Assembly: GCA_947172415.1 (NCBI GenBank)
Contig: OX359199.1
Coordinates: 646,001-710,000, forward strand
DNA length: 64,000 nucleotides
From: Chondrosia reniformis
Taxonomy: Eukaryota > Porifera > Demospongiae > Chondrillida > Chondrillidae
Reading direction: 5' to 3'
The notes beneath the pieces are model-generated. The model saw nothing but the letters and a program-made list of their open reading frames with translations. It had not been told where the DNA came from and did not search any database. This document shows positions 30,301-43,614 of this stretch, piece by piece. Numbering within the stretch: the first letter of the stretch is position 1; each line of letters begins with the position of its first letter. A program made the translations under genes and the position numbers.

Positions 30301-31950
30301 ACTTGTTGTCAGCATTCACAGACATCCTTAAAGCATATCCAAAGAGTTTTACAAATTTTGATGTTCACTCATATTTGCCCTATCTCTCACCATACATTAA
30401 ATTTGTATAGCAGAATCTAATGTACATTTAGTGCTGTAACTCTGTCAATTGGAAAGATGTAAAGCTGAAACTTGTTGTCAGCATTCACAGACATCCATAA
30501 AACATATCCAAAGAGTTTTACAAATTTTGATGTTCACTCATATTTGTCCTATCTCTCACCATACATTAAATTTGTATAGCAGAATCTAATGTACATTTAG
30601 TGCTGTAACTCTGTCAATTGGAAAGATGTGAAGCTGAAACTTGTTGTCAGCATTCACAGACATCCTTAAAGCATATCCAAAGAGTTTTACAAATTTTGAT
30701 GTTCACTCATATTTGCCCTATCTCTCACCATACATTAAATTTGTATGCAAGAATCTAATGTACATTTAGTGGTGTACCTCTGTCAATTGGAAAGATGTGA
30801 AGCTGAAACTTGCTGTCAGCATTCACAGACATCCATAAAACATATCCAAAGAGTTTTTCAAATTTTGATGTTCACTCATATTTGCCCTACGTATCTCTCA
30901 CCATATATTAAATTTGTATGCAAGAATCTAATGTACATTTAGTGCTGTAACTCTGTCAATTGGAAAGATGTGAAGCTGAAACTTGCTGTCAGCATTCACA
31001 GACATCCATAAAACATATCCAAAGAGTTTTACAAATTTTGATGTTCACTCATATTTGCCCTATATCTCACCATACATTAAATTTGTATAGCAGAATCTAA
31101 TGTACATTTAGTGCTGTAACTCTGTCAATTGGAAAGATGTGAAGCTGAAACTTGCTGTCAGCATTCACAGACATCCATAAAACATATCCAAAGAGTTTTA
31201 CAAATTTTGATGTTCACTCATATTTGCCCTATATCTCACCATACATTAAATTTGTATACAAGAATCTTATGTACATTTAGTGCTGTAATTCTGTCAATTG
31301 GAAAGATGTGAAGCTGAAACTTGTTGTCAGCATTCACAGACATCCTTAAAGCATATCCAAAGAGTTTTACAAATTTTGATGTTCACTCATATTTACCCTA
31401 TCTCTCACCATACATTAAATTTGTACGCAAGAATCTAATGTACATTTAGTGGTGTACCTCTGTCAATTGGAAAGATGTGAAGCTGAAACTTCCTGTCAGC
31501 ATTTACAGACATCCATAAAACATATCCAAAGAGTTTTACAAATTTTGATGTTCACTCATATTTGCCCTACGTATCTCTCACCATATATTAAATTTGTATG
31601 CAAGAATCTAATGTACATTTAGTGCTGTAACTCTGTCAATTGGAAAGATGTGAAGCTGAAACTTCCTGTCAGCATTCACAGCTATCCTTAAAGCATATCC
31701 AAAGAGTTTTACAAATTTTGATGTTCACTCATATTTGCCCTATCTCTCACCATACATTAAATTTGTATGCAAGAATCTAATGTACATTTAGTGGTGTACC
31801 TCTGTCAATTGGAAAGATGTGAAGCTGAAACTTGCTGTCAGCATTTACAGACATCCATAAAACATATCCAAAGAGTTTTGCAAATTTTGATGTTCACTCA
31901 TATTTGTCCTATCTCTCACCATACATTAAATTTGTATAGCAGAATCTAAT
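24307..31950 (+). repeat. Higher-order repeats within the 169-bp satellite
   Basis: The same ordered series of monomer variants starts at about 24307, 26681 and 30745, with internal landmarks at +384 and +1022 bp each time. This gives higher-order shifts of 2374 bp (~14 monomers) and 4064 bp (~24 monomers). Sequence within the copies is almost identical, including rare variants such as ATCTTATGTAC. Confidence 0.8.
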
Positions 31951-34512
31951 GTACATTTAGTGCTGTAACTCTGTCAATTGGAAAGATGTGAAGCTGAAAC
32001 TTGTTGTCAGCATTCACAGACATACATAGAGCATATCCAAAGAGTTTTACAAATTTTGATTTTCACTCATATTTGCCCTATCTCTCACCATACATTAAAT
32101 TTGTACGCAAGAATCTAATGTACATTTAGTGCTGTAACTCTGTCAATTGGAAAGATGTGAAGCTGAAACTTGTTGTCAACATTCACAGACATACATAGAG
32201 CATATCCAAAGAGTTTTACAAATTTTGATTTTCACTCATATTTGTCCTATCTCTCACCATACATTAAATTTTTATAGCAGAATCTAATGTACATTTAGTG
32301 CTGTAACTCTGTCAATTGGAAAGATGTGAAGCTGAAACTTGTTGTCAACATTCACAGACATACATAGAGCATATCCAAAGAGTTTTACAAATTTTGATTT
32401 TCACTCATATTTGTCCTATCTCTCACCATACATTAAATTTGTATACAAGAATCTAATGTACATTTAGTGCTGTAACTCTGTCAATTGGAAAGATGTGAAG
32501 CTGAAACTTGTTGTCAACATTCACAGACATACATAGAGCATATCCAAAGAGTTTTACAAATTTTGATGTTCACTCATATTTGTCCTATCTCTCACCATAC
32601 ATTAAATTTGTATAGCAGAATCTAATGTACATTTAGTGCTGTAACTCTGTCAATTGGAAAGATGTGAAGCTGAAACTTGTTGTCAACATTCACAGACATA
32701 CATAGAGCATATCCAAAGAGTTTTGCAAATTTTGATGTTCACTCATATTTGCCCTATCTCTCATCATACATTAAATTTGTATACAAGAATCTAATGTACA
32801 TTTAGTGCTGTAGCTCTGTCAATTGGAAAGATGTAAAGCTGAAACTTGTTGTCAGCATTCACAGACATCCATAAAACATATCCAAAGAGTTTTACAAATT
32901 TTGATGTTCACTCATATTTGCCTTATATCTCACCATACTTTAAATTTGTATACAAGAATCTTATGTACATTTAGTGCTGTAACTCTGTCAATTGGAAAGA
33001 TGTGAAGCTGAAACTTCCTGTCAGCATTCACAGCTATCCTTAAAGCATATCCAAAGAGTTTTGCAAATTTTGATGTTCACTCATATTTGCCCTATATCTC
33101 ACCATACATTAAATTTGTATGCAAGAATCTAATGTACATTTAGTGCTGTAACTCTGTCAATTGGAAAGATGTGAAGCTGAAACTTGTTGTCAGCATTCAC
33201 AGACATCCTTAAAGCATATCCAAAGAGTTTTGCATATTTTGATGTTCACTCATATTTGCCCTATCTCTCACCATACATTAAATTTGTATGCAAGAATCTA
33301 ATGTACATTTAGTGCTGTACCTCTGTCAATTGGAAAGATGTGAAGCTGAAACTTGCTGTCAGCATTTACAGACATCCATAAAACATATCCAAAGAGTTTT
33401 ACAAATTTTGATGTTCACTCATATTTGTCCTATCTTTCACCATACATTAAATTTGTATACAAGAATCTAATGTACATTTAGTGCTGTAACTCTGTCAATT
33501 GGAAAGATGTGAAGCTGAAACTTGTTGTCAACATTCACAGACATACATAGAGCATATCCAAAGAGTTTTACAAATTTTGATTTTCAATCATATTTGTCCT
33601 ATTTCTCACCATACATTAAATTTGTATACAAGAATCTAATGTACATTTAGTGCTGTAGCTCTGTCAATTGGAAAGATGTAAAGCTGAAACTTGTTGTCAG
33701 CATTCACAGACATCCTTAAAGCATATCCAAAGAGTTTTACAAATTTTGATGTTCACTCATATTTGCCCTATCTCTCACCATACATTAAATTTGTATAGCA
33801 GAATCTAATGTACATTTAGTGCTGTAACTCTGTCAATTGGAAAGATGTAAAGCTGAAACTTGTTGTCAGCATTCACAGACATCCATAAAACATATCCAAA
33901 GAGTTTTACAAATTTTGATGTTCACTCATATTTGCCCTATCTCTCACCATACATTAAATTTGTATAGCAGAATCTAATGTACATTTAGTGCTGTAACTCT
34001 GTCAATTGGAAAGATGTGAAGCTGAAACTTGTTGTCAACATTCACAGACATACATAGAGCATATCCAAAGAGTTTTGCAAATTTTGATGTTCACTCATAT
34101 TTGCCCTATCTCTCATCATACATTAAATTTGTATACAAGAATCTAATGTACATTTAGTGCTGTAACTCTGTCAATTGGAAAGATGTGAAGCTGAAACTTG
34201 TTGTCAACATTCACAGACATACATAGAGCATATCCAAAGAGTTTTACAAATTTTGATGTTCACTCATATTTGTCCTATCTCTCACCATACATTAAATTTG
34301 TATACAAGAATCTAATGTACATTTAGTGCTGTAGCTCTGTCAATTGGAAAGATGTAAAGCTGAAACTTGTTGTCAGCATTCACAGACATCCATAAAACAT
34401 ATCCAAAGAGTTTTACAAATTTTGATGTTCACTCATATTTGCCCTATCTCTCACCATACATTAAATTTGTATAGCAGAATCTAATGTACATTTAGTGCTG
34501 TAACTCTGTCAA

Positions 34513-37500
34513 TTGGAAAGATGTGAAGCTGAAACTTGTTGTCAGCATTCACAGACATCCTTAAAGCATATCCAAAGAGTTTTACAAATTTTGATGTTCA
34601 CTCATATTTGCCTTATATCTCACCATACTTTAAATTTGTATACAAGAATCTTATGTACATTTAGTGCTGTAACTCTGTCAATTGGACAGATGTGAAGCTG
34701 AAACTTCCTGTCAGCATTCACAGCTATCCTTAAAGCATATCCAAAGAGTTTTGCAAATTTTGATGTTCACTCATATTTGCCCTATCTCTCACCATACATT
34801 AAATTTGTATAGCAGAATCTAATGTACATTTAGTGCTGTAATTCTGTCAATTGGAAAGATGTAAAGCTGAAACTTGTTGTCAGCATTCACAGACATCCAT
34901 AAAACATATCCAAAGAGATTTACAAATTTTGATGTTCACTCATATTTGCCCTACGTATCTCTCACCATACATTAAATTTGTATAGCAGAATCTAATGTAC
35001 ATTTAGTGCTGTAACTCTGTCAATTGGAAAGATGTGAAGCTGAAACTTGTTGTCAGCATTCACAGACATCCTTAAAGCAGATCCAAAGAGTTTTACAAAT
35101 TTTGATGTTCACTCATATTTGCCTTATATCTCACAATACTTTAAATTTGTATACAAGAATCTTATGTACATTTAGTGCTGTAACTCTGTCAATTGGAAAG
35201 ATGTGAAGCTGAAACTTCCTGTCAGCATTCACAGCTATCCTTAAAGCATATCCAAAGAGTTTTACAAATTTTGATGTTCACTCATATTTGCCCTATATCT
35301 CACCATACATTAAATTTGTATAGCAGAATCTAATGTACATTTAGTGCTGTAACTCTGTCAATTGGAAAGATGTGAAGCTGAAACTTGTTGCCAGCATTCA
35401 CAGACATCCTTATAGCATATCCAAAGAGTTTTACAAATTTTGATGTTCACTCATATTTGTCCTATCTCTCACCATACATTAAATTTGTATACAAGAATCT
35501 AATGTACATTTAGTGCTGTTACTCTGTCAATTGGAAAGATGTGAAGCTGAAACTTGTTGTCAACATTCACAGACATACATAGAGCATATCCAAAGAGTTT
35601 TGCAAATTTTGATGTTCACTCATATTTGTCCTATCTCTCACCATACATTAAATTTGTATAGCAGAATCTAATGTACATTTAGTGCTGTAACTCTGTCAAT
35701 TGGAAAGATGTGAAGCTGAAACTTGTTGTCAGCATTCACAGACATACATAGAGCATATCCAAAGAGTTTTACAAATTTTGATGTTCACTCATATTTGTCC
35801 TATCTCTCACCATACATTAAATTTGTATACAAGAATCTAATGTACATTTAGTGCTGTAGCTCTGTCAATTGGAAAGATGTAAAGCTGAAACTTGTTGTCA
35901 GCATTCACAGACATCCTTAAAGCATATCCAAAGAGTTTTACAAATTTTGATGTTCACTCATATTTGCCTTATATCTCACCATACTTTAAATTTGTATACA
36001 AGAATCTTATGTACATTTAGTGCTGTAACTCTGTCAATTGGACAGATGTGAAGCTGAAACTTCCTGTCAGCATTCACAGCTATTCTTAAAGCATATCCAA
36101 AGAGTTTTGCAAATTTTGATGTTCACTCATATTTGCCCTATCTCTCACCATACATTAAATTTGTATAGCAGAATCTAATGTACATTTAGTGCTGTAACTC
36201 TGTCAATTGGAAAGATGTAAAGCTGAAACTTGTTGTCAGCATTCACAGACATCCATAAAACATATCCAAAGAGTTTTACAAATTTTGATGTTCACTCATA
36301 TTTGCCCTATCTCTCACCATACATTAAATTTGTATAGCAGAATCTAATGTACATTTAGTGCTGTAACTCTGTCAATTGGAAAGATGTGAAGCTGAAACTT
36401 GTTGTCAGCATTCACAGACATCCTTAAAGCATATCCAAAGAGTTTTACAAATTTTGATGTTCACTCATATTTGCCTTATATCTCACCATACTTTAAATTT
36501 GTATACAAGAATCTTATGTACATTTAGTGCTGTAACTCTGTCAATTGGAAAGATGTGAAGCTGAAACTTCCTGTCAGCATTCACAGCTATCCTTAAAGCA
36601 TATCCAAAGAGTTTTGCAAATTTTGATGTTCACTCATATTTGCCCTATCTCTCACCATACATTAAATTTGTATAGCAGAATCTAATGTACATTTAGTGCT
36701 GTAACTCTGTCAATTGGAAAGATGTGAAGCTGAAACTTGTTGTCAGCATTCACAGACATCCTTAAAGCATATCCAAAGAGTTTTACAAATTTTGATGTTC
36801 ACTCATATTTGCCTTATATCTCACCATACTTTAAATTTGTATACAAGAATCTTATGTACATTTAGTGCTGTAACTCTGTCAATTGGACAGATGTGAAGCT
36901 GAAACTTCCTGTCAGCATTCACAGCTATCCTTAAAGCATATCCAAAGAGTTTTGCAAATTTTGATGTTCACTCATATTTGCCCTATCTCTCACCATACAT
37001 TAAATTTGTATAGCAGAATCTAATGTACATTTAGTGCTGTAATTCTGTCAATTGGAAAGATGTAAAGCTGAAACTTGTTGTCAGCATTCACAGACATCCA
37101 TAAAACATATCCAAAGAGATTTACAAATTTTGATGTTCACTCATATTTGCCCTACGTATCTCTCACCATACATTAAATTTGTATAGCAGAATCTAATGTA
37201 CATTTAGTGCTGTAACTCTGTCAATTGGAAAGATGTGAAGCTGAAACTTGTTGTCAGCATTCACAGACATCCTTAAAGCAGATCCAAAGAGTTTTACAAA
37301 TTTTGATGTTCACTCATATTTGCCTTATATCTCACAATACTTTAAATTTGTATACAAGAATCTTATGTACATTTAGTGCTGTAACTCTGTCAATTGGAAA
37401 GATGTGAAGCTGAAACTTCCTGTCAGCATTCACAGCTATCCTTAAAGCATATCCAAAGAGTTTTACAAATTTTGATGTTCACTCATATTTGCCCTATATC

Positions 37501-38900
37501 TCACCATACATTAAATTTGTATAGCAGAATCTAATGTACATTTAGTGCTGTAACTCTGTCAATTGGAAAGATGTGAAGCTGAAACTTGTTGCCAGCATTC
37601 ACAGACATCCTTATAGCATATCCAAAGAGTTTTACAAATTTTGATGTTCACTCATATTTGTCCTATCTCTCACCATACATTAAATTTGTATACAAGAATC
37701 TAATGTACATTTAGTGCTGTTACTCTGTCAATTGGAAAGATGTGAAGCTGAAACTTGTTGTCAACATTCACAGACATACATAGAGCATATCCAAAGAGTT
37801 TTGCAAATTTTGATGTTCACTCATATTTGTCCTATCTCTCACCATACATTAAATTTGTATAGCAGAATCTAATGTACATTTAGTGCTGTAACTCTGTCAA
37901 TTGGAAAGATGTGAAGCTGAAACTTGTTGTCAGCATTCACAGACATACATAGAGCATATCCAAAGAGTTTTACAAATTTTGATGTTCACTCATATTTGTC
38001 CTATCTCTCACCATACATTAAATTTGTATACAAGAATCTAATGTACATTTAGTGCTGTAGCTCTGTCAATTGGAAAGATGTAAAGCTGAAACTTGTTGTC
38101 AGCATTCACAGACATCCTTAAAGCATATCCAAAGAGTTTTACAAATTTTGATGTTCACTCATATTTGCCCTATCTCTCACCATACATTAAATTTGTATAG
38201 CAGAATCTAATGTACATTTAGTGCTGTAACTCTGTCAATTGGAAAGATGTGAAGCTGAAACTTGTTGTCAGCATTCACAGACATCCTTAAAGCATATCCA
38301 AAGAGTTTTACAAATTTTGATGTTCACTCATATTTGCCTTATATCTCACCATACTTTAAATTTGTATACAAGAATCTTATGTACATTTAGTGCTGTAACT
38401 CTGTCAATTGGAAAGATGTGAAGCTGAAACTTCCTGTCAGCATTCACAGCTATCCTTAAAGCATATCCAAAGAGTTTTGCAAATTTTGATGTTCACTCAT
38501 ATTTGCCCTATATCTCACCATACATTAAATTTGTATACAAGAATCTAATGTACATTTAGTGCTGTAACTCTGTCAATTGGAAAGATGTGAAGCTGAAACT
38601 TGTTGTCAGCATTCACAGACATCCTTATAGCATATCCAAAGAGTTTTACAAATTTTGATGTTCACTCATATTTGTCCTATCTCTCACCATACATTAAATT
38701 TGTATACAAGAATCTAATGTACATTTAGTGCTGTTACTCTGTCAATTAAAAAGATGTGAAGCTGAAACTTCCTGTCAGCATTCACAGCTATCCTTAAAGC
38801 ATATCCAAAGAGTTTTACAAATTTTGATGTTCACTCATATTTGCCCTATATCTCACCATACATTAAATTTGTATAGCAGAATCTAATGTACATTTAGTGC
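34513..38900 (+). repeat. 2.2-kb higher-order duplication within the satellite
   Basis: The block starting at about 34513 is repeated at about 36714, a shift of 2201 bp (~13 monomers). A private variant, AAAGAGATTTACAAA, occurs at about 34915 and again at about 37116, which shows direct copying rather than parallel mutation. Confidence 0.8.
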
Positions 38901-40109
38901 TGTAACTCTGTCAATTGGAAAGATGTGAAGCTGAAACTTGTTGCCAGCATTCACAGACATCCTTATAGCATATCCAAAGAGTTTTACAAATTTTGATGTT
39001 CACTCATATTTGTCCTATCTCTCACCATACATTAAATTTGTATACAAGAATCTAATGTACATTTAGTGCTGTTACTCTGTCAATTGGAAAGATGTGAAGC
39101 TGAAACTTGTTGTCAACATTCACAGACATACATAGAGCATATCCAAAGAGTTTTGCAAATTTTGATGTTCACTCATATTTGTCCTATCTCTCACCATACA
39201 TTAAATTTGTATACAAGAATCTAATGTACATTTAGTGCTGTAGCTCTGTCAATTGGAAAGATGTAAAGCTGAAACTTGTTGTCAGCATTCACAGACATCC
39301 ATAAAACATATCCAAAGAGTTTTACAAATTTTGATGTTCACTCATATTTGCCCTATCTCTCACCATACATTAAATTTGTATACAAGAATCTAATGTACAT
39401 TTAGTGCTGTAGCTCTGTCAATTGGAAAGATGTAAAGCTGAAACTTGTTGTCAGCATTCACAGACATCCATAAAACATATCCAAAGAGTTTTACAAATTT
39501 TGATGTTCACTCATATTTGTCCTATCTCTCACCATACATTAAATTTGTATAGCAGAATCTAATGTACATTTAGTGCTGTAACTCTGTCAATTAGAAAGAT
39601 GTGAAGCTGAAACTTGGTGTTAGCATTCACAGACATACATAAAGCGTATCCAAAGAGTTTTACAAATTTTAATGTTCTATCATATTTGCCCTATCTCTCA
39701 CCATACATTAAATTTGTATAGCAGAATCTAATGTACATTTAGTGCTGTAACTCTGTCAATTGGAAAGATGTGAAGCTGAAACTTCCTGTCAGCATTCACA
39801 GACATCCATAAAACATATCCAAAGAGTTTTACAAATTTTGATGTTCACTCATATTTGCCCTATATCTCACCATACATTAAATTTGTATAGCAGAATCTAA
39901 TGTACATTTAGTGCTGTAACTCTGTCAATTGGAAAGATGTGAAGCTGACACTTGCTGTCAGCATTCACAGACATCCATAAAACATATTCAAAGAGTTTTA
40001 CAAATTTTGATGTTCACTCATATTTGCCCTATATCTCACCATACTTTAAATTTGTATACAAGAATCTAATCTACATTTAGTGCCGTAACTCTGTCAATTG
40101 GAAAGATAT

Positions 40110-40855
40110 GAAGCTGAAACCTCTTGGCTGTATGCACATATAGCTATACAGTATATCCTGCTAGTTTTGTAAAATTTCAAAAAAGGATACCCGAGTTACT
40201 GCAGATCGAAAAATACCGTATTCTAAAGTATTGAAGATTCGCCAACCACAAGCGTTTTCATAGGCAATTACTTTATTTAAATAGAAGATAAAACCTTATA
40301 ATAGTAGGCCTACCTGGACACATCTCTATGGTGGTTGCGGTTCCCATAGAGGTTGGTAGCGCTTAGACTCTGAAGCTGTCTCCTAATCGGTTGGTGCCAT
40401 AGAGACGTGCTCACCAATAATCCGGATTTCGGGGGGGTTCCACGTAATGTGGGATTGGCATCTGATATCTTAGGATTCATATGAGTCGGCCATATCGAGA
40501 AGAACTGGTTCTTCTCACGCAAGTGACACCCAAAGCTCAACTCGGCAGAGCGTTACCACCGATCCCGGCCTCTGAGCGTCGTGGATGGTAGCGTTCGGTA
40601 TGGTCCAATTTTTTTCCTTTGGAGTTTCTTTAGCAGTCGATTGACGATTTTTCACTTTAGCGACATCCATATATTATAATATGGACAGATACTACTTCAA
40701 AACAATCAAGTATTACAGAGTGAATATCCATGTGTATTAAAATCTTTAAAAGCGTTCTCTTCATTCAAAATATACATATAAAAGTACCGTATTTTCAATA
40801 TTCCCTTCCTAGGTCGGCCATTTATATTATTACGAAACTCCCGTACATTAAATTT
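40110..40855 (-). repeat. Satellite-embedded block, copy 4 (inverted)
   Basis: Near-identical to the block at 22735-23445 including its satellite junctions (the CTTGGCTGTATGCACATATAG side and the TTCGTAATAATATAAATGG side). The second frame ends in DVSR before the splice-donor-like TCCAG/GTAGGCC, as in the other copies. Confidence 0.7.
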
Positions 40856-42756
40856 CTATACAAGAATCTAATGTACATTTAGTGCTGTAACTCTGTCAAT
40901 TGGAAAGATGTGGAGCTGAAACTTGTTGTCAGCATTCACAGACATCCTTAAAGCATATCCAAAGAGTTTTACAAATTTTGATGTTCACTCATATTTGCCC
41001 TATCTCTCACCATACATTAAATTTGTATGCAAGAATCTAATGTACATTTAGTGCTGTAACTCTGTCAATTGGAAAGATGTGAAGCTGAAACTTGCTGTCA
41101 GCATTCACAGCTATCCTTAAAGCATATCCAAAGAGTTTTACAAATTTTGATGTTCACTCATATTTGCCCTATCTCTCACCATACATTAAATTTGTATAGC
41201 AGAATCTAATGTACATTTAGTGCTGTAACTCTGTCAATTGGAAAGATGTGAAGCTGAAACTTGTTGTCAACATTCACAGACATACATAGAGCATATCCAA
41301 AGAGTTTTACAAATTTTGATGTTCACTCATATTTGTCCTATCTCTCACCATACATTAAATTTGTATGCAAGAATCTAATGTACATTTAGTGCTGTAACTC
41401 TGTCAATTGGAAAGATGTGAAGCTGAAACTTCCTGTCAGCATTCACAGCTATCCTTAAAGCATATCCAAAGAGTTTTACAAATTTTGATGTTCACTCATA
41501 TTTGCCCTATATCTCACCATACATTAAATTTGTATAGCAGAATCTAATGTACATTTAGTGCTGTAACTCTGTCAATTGGAAAGATGTGAAGCTGAAACTT
41601 GTTGTCAGCATTCACAGACATCCTTAAAGCATATCCAAAGAGTTTTACAAATTTTGATGTTCACTCATATTTGCCCTATCTCTCACCATACATTAAATTT
41701 GTATAGCAGAATCTAATGTACATTTAGTGCTGTAACTCTGTCAATTGGAAAGATGTGAAGCTGAAACTTGTTGTCAGCATTCACAGACATCCTTAAAGCA
41801 TATCCAAAGAGTTTTACAAATTTTGATGTTCACTCATATTTGCCTTATATCTCACCATACTTTAAATTTGTATACAAGAATCTTATGTACATTTAGTGCT
41901 GTAACTCTGTCAATTGGAAAGATGTGAAGCTGAAACTTCCTGTCAGCATTCACAGCTATCCTTAAAGCATATCCAAAGAGTTTTGCAAATTTTGATGTTC
42001 ACTCATATTTGCCCTATATCTCACCATACATTAAATTTGTATAGCAGAATCTAATGTACATTTAGTGCTGTAACTCTGTCAATTGGAAAGATGTGAAGCT
42101 GAAACTAGTTGTCAGCATTCACAGACATCCTTATAGCATATCCAAAGAGTTTTACAAATTTTGATGTTCACTCATATTTGCCCTATCTCTCACCATACAT
42201 TAAATTTGTATAGCAGAATCTAATGTACATTTAGTGCTGTAACTCTGTCAATTAGAAAGATGTGAAGCTGAAACTTGGTGTTAGCATTCACAGACATACA
42301 TAAAACGTATCCAAAGAGTTTTACAAATTTTGATGTTCACTCATATTTGCCCTATCTCTCACCATACATTAAATTTCTATACAAGAATCTAATGTACATT
42401 TAGTGCTGTAACTCTGTCAATTGGAGAGATGTGAAGCTGAAACTTGCTGTAAGCATTCACAGACATCCATAAAAGATATCCAAAGAGTTTTACAAATTTT
42501 GATGTTCACTCATATTTGCCCTATCTCTCACCATACGTACATTAAATTCTGGTATACAAAGTTAATGTATGGGTGAGAGATAGAGCAAATTTTAAGTTTC
42601 ATCAAAATTTCAAAAACCCATTGGACATGTTCTATAGATGTCTGAGAATGCTGACAGAAAGATTTAGCTTCATATCTCTCCATTTGATAGAGTGACAGCC
42701 CTCAATGTACATTAAAATGTACCATACAAAGTTAATGTATATATGGTGAGAGACTG

Positions 42757-42977
42757 CTGCACGTATGAAGTTGGTTATATTAATTTAATAGTAGCTACAT
42801 CTTGTATATCACGTGCACCATAATATGCATAAATCATTATATCTATAGCCACAACTATATATTATGTATATACGTTACATTTGCAAATCACACTGTAGTC
42901 TGACGTAGCCCAACCCCTCCATTTTGCTATGACGTCATTCGTCAGAACCAATGGGACTATATAATCACACTGTAGAT
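42757..42977. other. Satellite-to-gene transition with degenerate TIR end
   Basis: No gene is seen. At about 42897-42945 the sequence TAGTCTGACGTAGCCCAACC followed by CCTCCATTTTGC and TGACGTCA-like bases resembles the terminal repeats at 2669 and 61886, and is probably an old, diverged end of that element family. Confidence 0.5.
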
Positions 42978-43220
42978 GCCAAGGATTCACAGAAGATCAA
43001 GATAAAGAAAAAGACAAAGACTCCCAGGATCACTGATGAAGGGTGGAATTCCCAGAAACGGCTGTCTGACCCAGTGGAGAAGAAGATGAAAGAAGGGAAA
43101 AGAAGGAAGAAAAGACTCCTGTATCTTCATCTAAAGCTCTCTTTAGGTTTAGTTCCCCTATAGGCTCTTTTTACAGAATAGGCATATAGCATGTAGGAAA
43201 ATGGTATATTAGATTTTTCA
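42978..43220. repeat. Dispersed ~245-bp repeat, copy A
   Basis: Starts GCCAAGGATTCACAGAAGAT and ends near AATGGTATATTAGATTTTTC. Highly similar copies lie at 49243-49482 and 54191-54436 in centlein introns. All contain CACTGATGAAGGGTGGAATT followed by CCCAGAAAC. The Lys-rich frame in this copy (KTKTPRITDEGWNSQK) is also open at 54191 but has no neighbouring coding context. I could not assign it to a SINE or MITE family. Confidence 0.8.
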
Positions 43221-43321
43221 TGCATGGCACAAAATCGTTATATCGGATGCATGGCACAAAATCGTTATATCGGATGCACGAGAAGAAGACTGACTATTTG
43301 GCGAGTAGGGATAATGCTAAG

Positions 43322-43611
43322 CCGATAGTCGTGGATGCAGCTGATTTACAGGCGCACCCTGACGAGACAATGAAGAGCTACTGCGAGGCGGTGGGGATCA
43401 ACTACGAGCCCAGCATGACGACCTGGAAACCTCTCTCCGCAGCATCAGAGCTTGGAGCGAGGGAACGTCCCTATTGGTATGACGCGGCCTTGCAATCCTC
43501 TGGTTTCAAGAAGACGGACCCAAGGGACCAGAAACCAGTTCCTTTAGATCAGCTACCAAAGGATTTTGTAGATTATATAGACAAATGTCGTCCACTCTAT
43601 GAAGAAATGCG
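43322..43611 (+). pseudogene. 3' fragment A of the sulfotransferase-like gene
   Basis: About 290 bp are nearly identical to 51034-51325 of the intact gene (one visible change is TATTGG versus TACTGG). It lacks the first ~170 codons including the nucleotide-binding loop. It begins after a duplicated ~27-bp segment (GCATGGCACAAAATCG twice) and runs straight into fragment B. Its frame ends GNLSPQQN at a stop created by the fusion. Confidence 0.85.
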
Positions 43612-43614
43612 AGC

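Larger units (their letters stand above)
16437..42756. repeat. Satellite array, ~160-173 bp monomers
   Basis: About 150 tandem monomers share the word GGGCAAAT...GAGAGATA or its inverse. Subfamilies: a ~170-bp type in one orientation at 16437-16930; a ~160-bp type at about 17990-18780 (inverse orientation at 20750-21400); a 170-173-bp type at 19795-20750 and 42536-42756; and a 169-bp type at 21420-22720, 23440-40080 and 40850-42535. The 169-bp type dominates with about 115 copies. Short open frames in it (MERCEAETCC..., MQESNVHLV...) recur with the monomer and are not genes. Four non-satellite blocks interrupt the array. Monomer length near a nucleosome repeat fits a centromeric or pericentromeric satellite, but genes flank it closely, so that is only a possibility. 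Confidence 0.95.

Noticed and set aside
23450..40080. CENP-B box in the satellite (TTGGAAA core in TCAATTGGAAAGATG)
   Set aside because: Only the TTGGAAA core resembles it; the essential TTCG and CGGG parts are missing.
21676..42050. Dozens of 60-65-codon open frames (MERCEAETCCQHSQTS..., MQESNVHLVVYL...)
   Set aside because: They recur exactly with the 169-bp satellite period, simply read across monomers, and have no domain or splice context.
16437..42756. CRISPR-like or phage-like direct repeats
   Set aside because: Repeats are contiguous with no unique spacers and the DNA is clearly eukaryotic.
42951..43163. Lys-rich frame (KTKTPRITDEGWNSQK) as a gene
   Set aside because: It belongs to a dispersed repeat; copy B at 49243 does not keep the frame and no flanking exons are seen.
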